From: Anaerolineales bacterium UBA2029
GTDB lineage: Bacteria > Chloroflexota > Anaerolineae > Aggregatilineales > Aggregatilineaceae
Length of the DNA: 21,611 nucleotides
Direction of reading: 5' to 3'
NCBI GenBank assembly: GCA_002332795.1
Contig: DDBP01000389.1
Location: 1 to 21,611 of the forward strand
Every line of letters begins with the position of its first letter. The stretch's first letter is position 1. The notes under the pieces are model-generated. The model worked only from the letters and a program-made list of their open reading frames with translations, ran no database searches and was not told the origin of the DNA. The translations under genes and the position numbers were made by a program. This document shows, in pieces, positions 1 to 7,335 of the stretch.

Positions 1-214
1 GCAGATCGGCCTCCAGATGCGGGGGGGCAGGCCGGATGGGAGCCAGCACATAAAGCCGATCGGCGACCGCCTGGTATTCGGCCAGGATCGCCTGCGCCTC
101 CGCGTCGGCAGACAGCCATGCCTCCACGGCGGCTCGCTCGTCCGGATCGAGCGCTCCCAGGGCATAGGCTGGCAACAGCGCCAGCAACTCGTCACGACTC
201 ATCCCATTCATCAT
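1..214 (-). CDS. anti-sigma factor, N-terminal part (cut by window edge)
   Basis: Reading the minus strand from an ATG at 214 gives about 71 residues before the window ends. The sequence opens MMNGMSRDELLALLPAYALG and continues ALDPDERAAVEAWL. The 'LLPAYALGALDPDE' pattern is typical of the N-terminal cytoplasmic domain of RskA-like anti-sigma factors, which bind and sequester an ECF sigma factor. No His/Cys zinc-binding motif is visible in this part. Any membrane segment and extracytoplasmic domain would lie beyond the edge. In-frame ATGs at 214, 211 and 202 are all possible starts, because no strong ribosome binding site decides between them. It lies 62 bases downstream of the sigma factor on the same strand, the usual sigma/anti-sigma arrangement, so the two are probably co-transcribed. 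Confidence 0.75.
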   Translation of the reverse strand, partial: MMNGMSRDELLALLPAYALGALDPDERAAVEAWLSADAEAQAILAEYQAVADRLYVLAPIRPAPPHLEADL

Positions 215-276
215 CGCTCAATTTCTGCTCACCACAGCGCCCGCTTTGCTCCAGTTTTCACATCCTCTGCTATCTA

Positions 277-858
277 CTACGTCCCGGAAGGGGGAGTTGG
301 ATCTTCGCTCTTTTCCCCCAGCCACGCGGCGCGGAGCTTATCCATGCCCAGGCGAATGCGCGTCTTGACCGTGCCCAGGGGCAACCCCAGCCGCGCTGCA
401 ATCTGACTGTGCGACATGCCCCCGAAGTACGCCATCTCGATGGGCTGCCGTTGCTCGTCGGGCAGCGCTGCCGCCGCGTCGCGCAGCAGATGATGGGCAG
501 CGTGCTGACTGTCGTCTGCTGGCAGAGCGTTTTCCCATGCCTCAGGGTTGTCGTCCAGAAAGACGGGGTCGCGCAGGGCATCGCGTTGTTGCCTGCGCAG
601 GGTGTCGAGGGCCTGACGGCGGGCGATGGTCAGCAGCCAGGGCACGAAGGCTCCCCGCGCCGGATCGAACGTCTCCGCGCGGTGCCATAGCCGCAGGAAG
701 GTATCCTGTGTCACCTCCTCGGCGGCCATCTGCTCGTTGAGCACCCGGTAGGCGACCGAATACACCAGCGCAGCATAACGCCGGTGTAGCGCCACCAACG
801 CCTCTTCGTCGCCCTGCTGAATGCGCCGCAGCAGTTCAAGCTCGGCGGACTCGCCCAT
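277..858 (-). CDS. ECF-family RNA polymerase sigma factor
   Basis: A 193-residue sigma factor of the extracytoplasmic function group, which directs RNA polymerase to a small regulon. Region 2 is recognisable in LVYSVAYRVLNEQMAAEEVT and the following DTFLRLWHRAETFDPARG...FVPWLLTIARRQALDTLRR. Region 4 carries a helix-turn-helix in PIEMAYFGGMSHSQIAARLG followed by PLGTVKTRIRLGMDKLR. I chose the ATG at 858 (MGESAELELL) because it gives normal family length. The frame stays open upstream to 1008, but that extension resembles no sigma domain. Pairing with an RskA-like anti-sigma factor suggests the SigK/RskA type of ECF group. The divergent secreted cytochrome-like gene is an obvious candidate target. 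The signal sensed cannot be read from the sequence. Confidence 0.9.
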   Translation of the reverse strand: MGESAELELLRRIQQGDEEALVALHRRYAALVYSVAYRVLNEQMAAEEVTQDTFLRLWHRAETFDPARGAFVPWLLTIARRQALDTLRRQQRDALRDPVFLDDNPEAWENALPADDSQHAAHHLLRDAAAALPDEQRQPIEMAYFGGMSHSQIAARLGLPLGTVKTRIRLGMDKLRAAWLGEKSEDPTPPSGT

Positions 859-906
859 ACCCTGCCACCCTTGCCGGGTGCGCCAGGCCGCGCCCCAGCC
901 GCACAG

Positions 907-915
907 ACTATAGCA
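907..915 (-). promoter_or_regulatory. candidate extended -10 promoter for the sigma factor gene
   Basis: On the minus strand the sequence TGC-TATAGT forms an extended -10 element (5 of 6 matches to TATAAT, plus the TGn motif), about 49 bases upstream of the chosen sigma factor start. No convincing -35 is present, which is acceptable for extended -10 promoters. I found no clear ECF-type promoter in the gap, so autoregulation is not shown. Confidence 0.35.
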
Positions 916-1061
916 CAGGAACGCCCGCCCAGCACAGAGCATATTTGCGATAACTATGATCTTTTTTGGAGAAAACAGATCCAACGGCCCGCTACTGCGC
1001 GTATGCAAGAGTAGCAGCCCTGCGCTGGCTGTAGCTGTTCAGGCAGATGGAGGAAAACATC

Positions 1062-2369
1062 ATGTCTCGCAAAACTCTATGGGCATTAGTGATGGTCGTT
1101 GCGCTGGCGGTTCTGGCATTGCCGGGAGCCGGGGCGCAAGAGATGACGCCCACTGTGCAGTGGGGCGGCAACGACGAACTCGGCTCTTTCCTGGTTGGTC
1201 CCAACGGCATGACGCTTTACATCTTTGCCAACGATACGCCCGGCGTCAGCAACTGTTCTGGCGACTGCCTGGCCAACTGGCCGCCGCTGCTGGTCGAAGA
1301 AGGGCAGCAGCCTACCCTGGCGGCGGGCATTCCAGGCCGCCTGGGCGTCATTCAGCGCCCGGACGACGGCACCTTCCAGGTCGTCTACAACGGGATGCCG
1401 CTCTACTACTGGGTCAACGACAAGCAACCCGGTGACGCCACAGGGCACAACGTGCGCGGCGTGTGGTTCGTCGCCAAACCGGCGGACGTATCGCTGGGCG
1501 GCAACGCTGAACTGGGGCCGTTCCTGGTCGGTCCCAACGGCATGACGCTCTACATGTTCACCAAAGATGCCCCTGGCGTCAGCAATTGCTCCGGTGACTG
1601 CCTGGCCAAGTGGCCGCCGCTGCTGGTCAGTGAAGGGCAGCAGCCCACCCTGCAGCCGGGTTTGCCGGGCACGGTGAGCACCATCGAGCGGGAAGATGGC
1701 ACCTATCAGGTGACCTACAACGACATGCCGCTCTACTACTGGGTCAACGATCAGCAGCCAGGCGATGCCACCGGTCAGGGGGTCAACGATGTCTGGTTCG
1801 TCATTCAGCCACCGACCGTGCGGGTGGGCAGCAATGACGAGTTGGGGGCGTTCCTGGTGGGGCCGGATGGCATGACGCTGTACATGTTCACCAAAGATGC
1901 GCCGGGCGTCAGCAACTGCTACGACGATTGTGCTGTGCGCTGGCCGCCGCTGTTGATCCCGGAGGGGCAGCAACCGACCGCCGGTGAAGGCGTCACCGGC
2001 AAGCTGGGCGTGACCGAGCGCCAGGATGGCACCTATCAGGTGACCTACAACGATATGCCGCTCTACTACTGGATCAAGGATGTCGTCCCCGGCGATGCGA
2101 CCGGCCAGAACGTGGGCGAGGTCTGGTTCGTGGTCAGCCCGGAGGAGAGCATGGGGGCGATGGGCGCAGAGCAACCTGCCGCACCCGCCCTGGATGGGGC
2201 CGCGTTGGTAGCACAGCGCTGCACCGTCTGCCATAGCGCCGAACGCATTGACAACGCCCGCAAAGACCGCGCCGGCTGGGAAGCGACCGTGGATCGCATG
2301 ATCGGCTACGGCGCGCAACTGAACGCCGACGAGCGTCAGGCCGTCATTGACTACCTGAGCAGCCGCTAA
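1062..2369 (+). CDS. secreted triple-repeat (COG4315/Lipoprotein_15-like) protein fused to a cytochrome c domain
   Basis: A 435-residue exported protein. Residues 1-25 form a signal peptide (basic MSRK, hydrophobic core, AGA cleavage site; no lipobox cysteine). Three tandem repeats of about 110 residues follow. Each has the pattern LVGPxGMTLYxFxxDxPGVS, then N-C-x(3)-C, then WPPLLxxEGQQPT, and ends near MPLYYWxxDxxPGDATG and VWFV. This matches the 'secreted repeat of unknown function' family (COG4315, PF03640). The C-terminus has a heme-binding CTVCH motif at 387-391 and a possible axial Met413 in a short class I cytochrome-like domain. The protein is therefore probably a periplasmic or cell-surface redox protein. 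Start: ATG 1062 has GGAGG at 1049-1053. An in-frame ATG at 1047 overlaps that ribosome binding site and is less likely. It is divergent from the ECF sigma gene. The function of the repeats is not established. Confidence 0.88.
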   Translation: MSRKTLWALVMVVALAVLALPGAGAQEMTPTVQWGGNDELGSFLVGPNGMTLYIFANDTPGVSNCSGDCLANWPPLLVEEGQQPTLAAGIPGRLGVIQRPDDGTFQVVYNGMPLYYWVNDKQPGDATGHNVRGVWFVAKPADVSLGGNAELGPFLVGPNGMTLYMFTKDAPGVSNCSGDCLAKWPPLLVSEGQQPTLQPGLPGTVSTIEREDGTYQVTYNDMPLYYWVNDQQPGDATGQGVNDVWFVIQPPTVRVGSNDELGAFLVGPDGMTLYMFTKDAPGVSNCYDDCAVRWPPLLIPEGQQPTAGEGVTGKLGVTERQDGTYQVTYNDMPLYYWIKDVVPGDATGQNVGEVWFVVSPEESMGAMGAEQPAAPALDGAALVAQRCTVCHSAERIDNARKDRAGWEATVDRMIGYGAQLNADERQAVIDYLSSR

Positions 2370-2392
2370 AGCTTCCCCCCGCACTGCCGCAA

Positions 2393-2427
2393 GGAGAGGG
2401 CCAGTCTCACACGCGCTGGCCCTCTCC
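2393..2427. terminator. bidirectional hairpin between convergent genes
   Basis: A perfect 12-bp stem (GGAGAGGGCCAG at 2393-2404 with CTGGCCCTCTCC at 2416-2427) has an 11-base loop. It lies between the stop of the secreted cytochrome-like gene and the convergent minus-strand gene ending at 2438. There is no T-run on either side, so it may not be a canonical intrinsic terminator. Its position and strength still favour transcription termination or 3'-end protection for both transcripts. Confidence 0.6.
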
Positions 2428-2437
2428 GCGTTCTGGC

Positions 2438-3391
2438 TCAGGGCCTGGGGACGGCCAGGTCGGGCGAACCGGCGGGCGAGAGCCTGAGATCGGGCTGTGT
2501 GGCCTGGATTAGCTCGTGAATGATCTGCGCGTACTTGACCTTCTCGCGGGCGAACTGTGCCAGCGCGTCGGCGCTCACCCAGGGCTTGTACAGCGCGCCC
2601 GCTCCGCTGACCAGCGATGGCCCTGGCTCGATCTTGAAGTAGCACGGTGAGCACACCCGTGCCATCTCTGCGCCGTCGTAGAAGCGGTTGAAGCCACCAA
2701 ACGAGTCCGACAGCATGATATGCAGGTCGAGCGGCAGGTCTACCGCCCGCCGAATGCTCGCCAGTTGCGGCAACGACAGATCGCCCAGCGGGTTGAATGT
2801 CCCCGCACCGAGCGACTGCAACACGCGCGCCCCCGCCGCCGAGCCGTGTCCGGCGAAGATACTCACCTTAATCGTCACATCGGCGGGCAGATCACCGCGC
2901 CGGCGCAGTTCGTTGAGCAGCCACAACAACCCTTCGTCAATGGCCAGAAAACCCCGAAAGCCCAGGTCTACCAGGCGCAGAATCTCCGCAACAACGTAGC
3001 TGAGTTGATCCGAGCCGCGGAAACGCAGGCCCGACAGCCCGCCTTCCGGCGTGACGAGTTGCCGCCCCACGTCCCAGCCGGAGCGCGGGCCGGGAGTCAT
3101 GATCACCTCCAGACGGGCGTCGGCGGCCATCTGCGCGAAGTCGCGCAGTTCGGCATCGTCCAGCAGCGACGATCCCATGACCACCGCGATCAGGCGATGG
3201 ATGGCGATCTGCCGTTTACGCATCTCGTCAATGAGTGCTTCCAGCACCTGCGGGCGCTCGATGCCGGAGATTTCCATACGGTAGTGCCCGCCGTCGGGGA
3301 AAGTACGCCCCGAAGTCGGCAGATCGTAGGCGTCGCGGCCAGGGATGCCGACCGCCTCCATCATGGCCCGCACGTCGTGTAAACTGCGCAT
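2438..3391 (-). CDS. U32-peptidase-like TIM-barrel protein, function unknown
   Basis: A 317-residue soluble protein without signal peptide or membrane segments. The alternating pattern (IHRLIAVVMGSS, ARLEVIMTPGPRSGWDVGRQ, GFRGFLAIDEGLLWLLNELR, DVTIKVSIFAGHGSAAGARV, LQSLGAGTFNPLGDLSLPQL, DLPLDLHIMLSDSFGGFNRF) suggests a TIM barrel. 'GAGTFNPLGDLSLPQLASIR' and the late 'CSPCYFKIEPG' segment with a Cys pair resemble proteins annotated as U32-family peptidases. That family also includes tRNA and ubiquinone hydroxylation factors, so a protease role should not be assumed. A GGGAGA ribosome binding site precedes the ATG at 3391. The gene follows panB by 39 bases on the same strand and is probably co-transcribed. 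A link to pantothenate metabolism is possible but not shown by the sequence. Confidence 0.65.
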   Translation of the reverse strand: MRSLHDVRAMMEAVGIPGRDAYDLPTSGRTFPDGGHYRMEISGIERPQVLEALIDEMRKRQIAIHRLIAVVMGSSLLDDAELRDFAQMAADARLEVIMTPGPRSGWDVGRQLVTPEGGLSGLRFRGSDQLSYVVAEILRLVDLGFRGFLAIDEGLLWLLNELRRRGDLPADVTIKVSIFAGHGSAAGARVLQSLGAGTFNPLGDLSLPQLASIRRAVDLPLDLHIMLSDSFGGFNRFYDGAEMARVCSPCYFKIEPGPSLVSGAGALYKPWVSADALAQFAREKVKYAQIIHELIQATQPDLRLSPAGSPDLAVPRP

Positions 3392-3430
3392 TCCGTTTCT
3401 CTCCCTAAAAAGGCTAATTGATAGGGGGGA

Positions 3431-4297
3431 TTAATCGTTTTCTTTGTCGTGCAGCAGCGCCAGCACCTCGGCATAAACATCGTCTTTCAGCGTGAACCAG
3501 TGTTCTGGCTGGGGAAACGACCTATCCTGCACTTCGGCCACGTATTGCTTCAGGCCGTTGAGGATGACCTCACCCGCGTTGCCGTAGACCTTGGCCATCT
3601 TGGGCTTGAAGCGAGGGTACAGCCCGAACATGTCGTGGAAAATCAGCAGTTGTCCGTTGGCGTGCGGGCCAGACCCCAGGCTGATGATCGGGATGTGGGC
3701 GCGCTCGGTGATGAGCTGACAGATGCGGTCGGGCACCATCTCCAGCAGGATCGCATATGCGCCCGCTTCTTCCAGGATGGCCGCATCCTCGACGATGCGC
3801 ACGGCGCGCGCGGCGTCACGTCCCTGGACTCTGAACCCGCCCAGGCTGGAAGCGCTCTGCGGCGTCAGGCCCAGGTGACCCATACAGGGGATGCCCGCCG
3901 CCACAATGCCCGCCACCCGGTCGGCCATTTCGCGCCCGCCCTCTAGCTTGACCGCGTCACAACCGGCCTCGGCCATGAAGCGACCGGCATTGCGGATGGC
4001 CTCTTCGACCGACGCCTGATAGGTCATATAGGGCATGTCGCCGATGACCCAGGCTGTCGGCGCGCCGCGCCGTACTGCCTGCGCGTGACGGATCATGTCG
4101 GCCATGGTGACCGGCAGCGTGCTCTCGTAGCCCAGAACGGTCATGCCCAGGCTGTCGCCCACCAGGATCATCTCCACGCCCGCCTGTTCCTGCAGGTAGG
4201 CGGTGGGATAGTCGTAGCAGGTGAGCATGGTGATCGGCTCGCCACGCTGATACTTGTCGTACAGATAGGGCAGCGTAATCTTCTTGCGTTCGGCCAT
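3431..4297 (-). CDS. panB: 3-methyl-2-oxobutanoate hydroxymethyltransferase (PanB)
   Basis: A 288-residue cytoplasmic TIM-barrel enzyme. It transfers a hydroxymethyl group from 5,10-methylene-tetrahydrofolate to 2-oxoisovalerate, the first committed step to pantothenate and coenzyme A. Family signatures appear in order: MLTCYDYPTA, VGDSLGMTVLGYESTLPVT (Mg-binding Asp), GDMPYMTYQ, VKLEGG, GHLGLTPQS with GGFRVQG, and LLEMVPD containing the catalytic Glu. The later segment LGSGPHANGQLLIFHDMFG differs from the more usual 'GIGAGxxCDGQ' form but keeps the pattern. ATG 4297 is preferred because GGAGGAGGT lies about ten bases upstream. An upstream in-frame ATG at 4321 lies before that ribosome binding site. 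No panC or panD is visible nearby. Confidence 0.95.
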   Translation of the reverse strand: MAERKKITLPYLYDKYQRGEPITMLTCYDYPTAYLQEQAGVEMILVGDSLGMTVLGYESTLPVTMADMIRHAQAVRRGAPTAWVIGDMPYMTYQASVEEAIRNAGRFMAEAGCDAVKLEGGREMADRVAGIVAAGIPCMGHLGLTPQSASSLGGFRVQGRDAARAVRIVEDAAILEEAGAYAILLEMVPDRICQLITERAHIPIISLGSGPHANGQLLIFHDMFGLYPRFKPKMAKVYGNAGEVILNGLKQYVAEVQDRSFPQPEHWFTLKDDVYAEVLALLHDKEND

Positions 4298-4342
4298 AAG
4301 ATGTGACCTCCTCCAGCTCAAAACATTTTTGCGTTGCCCTCA

Positions 4343-4348
4343 TTATCG
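4343..4348 (-). promoter_or_regulatory. weak candidate -10 box for panB
   Basis: GATAAT on the minus strand (5 of 6 matches to TATAAT) lies about 45 bases upstream of the panB start, in the divergent spacer shared with prfA. No good -35 sits at the right distance, so this is only a candidate. Confidence 0.25.
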
Positions 4349-4394
4349 GCCACAATAGCGCGGGGCGAAAATCACCTGCCAGTCAACTCCGGCC

Positions 4395-4423
4395 TCAACA
4401 GACCTTCCGATCGCTGGTATAAT
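4395..4423 (+). promoter_or_regulatory. sigma70-type extended -10 promoter of prfA-prmC-tsaC
   Basis: A perfect TATAAT at 4418-4423 is preceded by TGG, giving an extended -10. A 17-base spacer separates it from TCAACA at 4395-4400 (4 of 6 matches to TTGACA). It lies about 67 bases upstream of the prfA start and is the strongest-looking housekeeping promoter in the window. Confidence 0.75.
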
Positions 4424-4489
4424 CGCCGCAGTCTCACCCGCCTTTCGCACGATCCGCCCCCTGAGGGCAGTTGCCTCTGAGGACTGTTG

Positions 4490-5566
4490 ATGGCCGAGAA
4501 CACGTTGCTGGACAAACTGGCCGGCATTGAGGCGCGCTATGACGAGTTGGAACGGTTGATCGCCGACCCGGCCAACATCAGCGACTATGAAAAAATCGCT
4601 GCCTACGCCCAGGAACGCGCCGAGATCGCCGACCTAGTCAGCACGGCGCGGGAATACCGGCAGGCATTGCGCGAACTGGAAGAGGCCGAAGCGCTGCTCG
4701 ACGACCCGGACATGGCCGACCTGGCCCGCGAGGAAATCGAACGCCTCACCGCGCTGATCCCTGACCTGGAAGCGCAGTTGCGCCGGATGCTGCTGCCCAA
4801 AGACCCGCGCGACAACAAGAACGTGATCGTCGAGATTCGCGCGGGCGCGGGCGGTGACGAAGCCGGCCTGTTCGCTGCCGACCTGTTCCGCATGTACTCG
4901 CGCTACGCCGAAGATCACGGCTGGAAGGTCGAGGTGCTCAGTGCGCACGAGACCGGCGTCGGCGGATACAAGGAAATCATCTTCCAGGTGCGCGGGCACG
5001 GTGCCTATTCGCGGCTGAAATACGAAAGCGGGGTGCACCGCGTACAGCGCGTCCCCGTCACCGAAAGTCAGGGGCGCATTCACACCTCGACGGCCACAGT
5101 TGCCGTGCTGGCCGAGATGGACGAAGTCGAGGTCGAGATCGATCCCGACGACCTGCAGATTGATACCTACCGCTCGGCAGGCGCGGGTGGTCAGAACGTG
5201 CAGAAGAACGAGACGGCCATCCGCATCACGCACCTGCCCACGGGCATTGTCGTCTCCTGCCAGGACGAGCGCAGTCAGTTGCAGAACAAGCTGCGCGCCC
5301 TGTCCATCCTGCGGGCCAGACTCTACGAAATGGAGCAGGAACGCCTGCGTGAAGAGCAGGACGCCGCCCGCCGCAGTCAGGTGGGCACGGGCGAGCGCAG
5401 CGAGAAGATCCGCACCTACAACTTCCCGCAAAACCGCGTGACCGACCATCGTATCAACAAGTCTGTCTACAACCTGCCCGCGGTGCTCGACGGGCAGCTC
5501 GACGAGTTCATTGACGAACTGGCCACGCGCGAAGAAGCCGAACGGCTGCAAGCCATCGGCGTATGA
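4490..5566 (+). CDS. prfA: peptide chain release factor 1 (RF1)
   Basis: A 358-residue class I release factor that recognises UAA and UAG in the ribosomal A site and triggers peptidyl-tRNA hydrolysis. The N-terminal coiled-coil region (about 1-100) precedes the decoding domain. The RF1-type PxT tripeptide (P189-V-T191, in HRVQRVPVTESQGRIHTS) separates it from RF2, which carries SPF. The catalytic GGQ is at 233-235 in SAGAGGQNVQKNETAIRITH. The C-terminal RTYNFPQNRVTDHRI block is also typical. ATG 4490 is chosen because GAGGA (4479-4483) is six bases upstream; the adjacent TTG at 4487 is too close. PrmC, the methyltransferase that modifies the GGQ glutamine, is encoded 21 bases downstream. Confidence 0.97.
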   Translation: MAENTLLDKLAGIEARYDELERLIADPANISDYEKIAAYAQERAEIADLVSTAREYRQALRELEEAEALLDDPDMADLAREEIERLTALIPDLEAQLRRMLLPKDPRDNKNVIVEIRAGAGGDEAGLFAADLFRMYSRYAEDHGWKVEVLSAHETGVGGYKEIIFQVRGHGAYSRLKYESGVHRVQRVPVTESQGRIHTSTATVAVLAEMDEVEVEIDPDDLQIDTYRSAGAGGQNVQKNETAIRITHLPTGIVVSCQDERSQLQNKLRALSILRARLYEMEQERLREEQDAARRSQVGTGERSEKIRTYNFPQNRVTDHRINKSVYNLPAVLDGQLDEFIDELATREEAERLQAIGV

Positions 5567-5587
5567 CGGTTCTGCCTGCAGGCACCC

Positions 5588-6451
5588 ATGACCGACCTGC
5601 ATACTGTCGCGGCAGCGCTGACCTGGGCGCGTCAGGCCCTGGCGCAGACTCACGTCGCCGAGCCGCTCGATGGGCCGGTGCTGCTGGCCCATGTGCTGGG
5701 CTGCGACCGTGCCGCGCTGCTGGCTCACCCCGAACGCCTGCTGACTCCGGAACAGGAAACAACCTTTCGCGCCCTGATCGCCCGCCGCGCCGAAGGTGTG
5801 CCCGTCGCCTATCTGACTGGTCGGCGTGCCTTCTTCGACCTGGAGTTGCTGGTCACGCCGGATGTGCTCATCCCCCGCCCGGAGACCGAGCATCTGGTCG
5901 AACTGGCACTGGCGTGGGCACGCACGCGCGGCGGACGCCTGCGCCTGATAGACGTGGGCACTGGCAGCGGGGCGATCGCGCTGGCCCTGGCCCGTCATCT
6001 GCCAGGGGCGCAGGTGTGGGCCGTTGACCGGTCGTTCGCCGCGCTACAGATAGCCCGCGCCAACGCCGCCCGTCATGGCCTGGGCGAGCGCGTGCACTTC
6101 CTGCAGGCAGACTTGCTGACGGCCTGTGGTGGCGCTACCCCACCCTTCGATCTGATCGTCGCCAATCTACCCTACATTCCCGCCCCCCTTCTGGCGGACC
6201 TGCCCGTTGCCCGGCACGAGCCGCTGCTGGCGCTGGACGGCGGCCCGGATGGGCTGACGCTCATCCGGCGACTGATGGCGCAGGCTCCGCGCGTCCTGGC
6301 CGCACATGGGCTATTATTGATGGAGATCGAGGCGACGCAGGGCGAACAGGTGACGGCGCTCGCTGCGCAGGTGTTCCCCGGCGCAACGATTCAGGTACAC
6401 CAGGACTACGCGGGATTGCCGCGCGTACTCAGTGTAGAACGGAAAGGTTGA
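5588..6451 (+). CDS. prmC: release factor glutamine methyltransferase (PrmC/HemK)
   Basis: A 287-residue S-adenosylmethionine-dependent enzyme that N5-methylates the glutamine of the release factor GGQ motif. The N-terminal helical domain recognises the factor. It is followed by the family block VAYLTGRRAFFDLELLVTPD and then VLIPRPETEHLVE. The SAM-binding loop is LIDVGTGSGAIALALA. The catalytic motif, normally NPPY, reads N193-L-P-Y196 (IVANLPYIP), keeping the Asn and Tyr but replacing the first Pro with Leu. The ribosome binding site before ATG 5588 is weak, so expression may depend on coupling to prfA. The gene ends one base before tsaC starts. The neighbourhood with prfA supports the specific function over a generic methyltransferase. 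Confidence 0.95.
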   Translation: MTDLHTVAAALTWARQALAQTHVAEPLDGPVLLAHVLGCDRAALLAHPERLLTPEQETTFRALIARRAEGVPVAYLTGRRAFFDLELLVTPDVLIPRPETEHLVELALAWARTRGGRLRLIDVGTGSGAIALALARHLPGAQVWAVDRSFAALQIARANAARHGLGERVHFLQADLLTACGGATPPFDLIVANLPYIPAPLLADLPVARHEPLLALDGGPDGLTLIRRLMAQAPRVLAAHGLLLMEIEATQGEQVTALAAQVFPGATIQVHQDYAGLPRVLSVERKG

Positions 6452-6452
6452 C

Positions 6453-7067
6453 GTGAGCCGGATTATCGAAGCCAATCATCCGCAGGCCCCTGCCATGGCT
6501 GCCGCGGTCATCGCTAGCGGTGAGTTGATCGTAATGCCCACCGACACCGTCTACGGAGTGGGATCGGCGATCGAGGAAGCGGCCATCGAGCGGCTGTTCG
6601 CCGCCAAGCGCCGCCCCGCTGAACGTGCCATCCCCGTGCTGCTGTCCTCGCGCGACGATGTGTGGCGTGTGGCCCGCGAATTCCCGCCGCAGGCGCAACG
6701 GCTGGCCGATGCCTTCTGGCCCGGCCCGCTGACGCTGGCCCTGCCCAAACGCGATGATCTGCCTCCGAACCTGACGCAACTGCCCACCGTCGGGGTGCGC
6801 GTGCCCGACCTGGCCGAGGCGCGGGCGATCCTGGCGGCGGCGGGCGGAGCACTGGCCGTCACCAGTGCCAATCGCTCCGATCAACCGCCCGCCTGTACCA
6901 TTCAGGCCGCCATACGCTACCTGGGCGAGGCGGTGACGCTCTACCTGGACGGCGGCACGTGCCGGGGTGGCGTGCCCTCTACAGTGGTGACGTTCGAAGG
7001 CGGCGAACTGCGCATCGTGCGCGTCGGCCCGCTCAGCGAAGCCGATCTGCGCGCAGCGCTGGAATGA
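6453..7067 (+). CDS. tsaC: L-threonylcarbamoyladenylate synthase (TsaC/YwlC/Sua5 family)
   Basis: A 204-residue YrdC-domain enzyme that makes threonylcarbamoyl-AMP from threonine, bicarbonate and ATP, the first step of t6A37 modification in ANN-decoding tRNAs. Family hallmarks are VMPTDTVYGVG near the N-terminus, AAKRRPAERAIPVLLSS (the KxR nucleotide-binding segment), FWPGPLTLALP, VGVRVPD and LAVTSANRSDQP. It ends after the YrdC domain, so it lacks the C-terminal Sua5 domain found in longer homologues. It starts at GTG 6453, one base after the prmC stop, with GGAAAGG upstream. The prfA-prmC-tsaC order is shared with many Gram-positive genomes. It is probably the last gene of this operon, although no clear terminator follows. 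Confidence 0.93.
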   Translation: MSRIIEANHPQAPAMAAAVIASGELIVMPTDTVYGVGSAIEEAAIERLFAAKRRPAERAIPVLLSSRDDVWRVAREFPPQAQRLADAFWPGPLTLALPKRDDLPPNLTQLPTVGVRVPDLAEARAILAAAGGALAVTSANRSDQPPACTIQAAIRYLGEAVTLYLDGGTCRGGVPSTVVTFEGGELRIVRVGPLSEADLRAALE

Positions 7068-7143
7068 AGCGGAGCGAGCAGATCGGCCAACAGCAACCCC
7101 CGCTTTCGTGCAATGATCCCAAATCGAATGGCCCGCGGACTTA

Positions 7144-7172
7144 TTGACACGTCCTCGCCATTGTGCTAAGCT
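7144..7172 (+). promoter_or_regulatory. promoter of the aromatic amino acid operon
   Basis: A perfect TTGACA -35 (7144-7149) and a 17-base spacer lead to TAAGCT (7167-7172), a weak -10 that is preceded by TGC (extended -10 type). Transcription would start near 7179, giving a short 5' end before the leader peptide. The promoter lies downstream of tsaC and directly upstream of the attenuator. Confidence 0.65.
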
Positions 7173-7203
7173 GTTCGGTGTCACTGGGAGAACAAGTATC
7201 GCT

Positions 7204-7335
7204 ATGACCGGCCACCGTCCCCACCCGCAGCACCTCAACCGCCCCGGCAGCGCCTGGGTCTGGTTTAGCTTTTATTATTACTTTGGGGGCGTCCATAGGG
7301 CGGGTCTGAGCGTGCCTTCTGCCGGTGTCGGCTAA
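7204..7335 (+). CDS. aromatic-rich leader peptide of the aro operon attenuator
   Basis: A 43-codon reading frame starts at ATG 7204 and ends with TAA at 7333-7335. Residues 18-27 read WVWFSFYYYF: two Trp, three Phe and three Tyr within ten codons (7255-7284). The flanking residues are unremarkable (N-terminal MTGHRPHPQH). A GGGAG at 7186-7190 is a possible ribosome binding site with a rather long spacing of 13 bases. The frame remains open upstream to 7144, but that is the predicted promoter, so 7204 is preferred. The codon cluster, its position between a promoter and a strong terminator, and the downstream genes for aromatic amino acid synthesis all match leader peptides such as TrpL or PheL. 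It is a regulatory peptide; no cellular function beyond ribosome stalling is expected. The three residue types match the three end products of the operon's pathway. Confidence 0.85.
   Translation: MTGHRPHPQHLNRPGSAWVWFSFYYYFGGVHRAGLSVPSAGVG

Noticed and set aside
918..922. GGAAC as an ECF-type -35 for the secreted cytochrome-like gene
   Set aside because: No CGTC/TCTGA-like -10 lies 16-17 bases downstream, so the five-base match is probably chance.
1086..2654. Long open frame antisense to the secreted cytochrome-like gene
   Set aside because: High GC and biased codon use keep the opposite strand open. The sense frame has a signal peptide, repeats and a heme motif, while the antisense translation has no recognisable domain.
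7144..7203. Leader reading frame starting 20 codons earlier
   Set aside because: That start coincides with the TTGACA promoter element, so it would not be transcribed. ATG 7204 lies downstream of the predicted transcription start.
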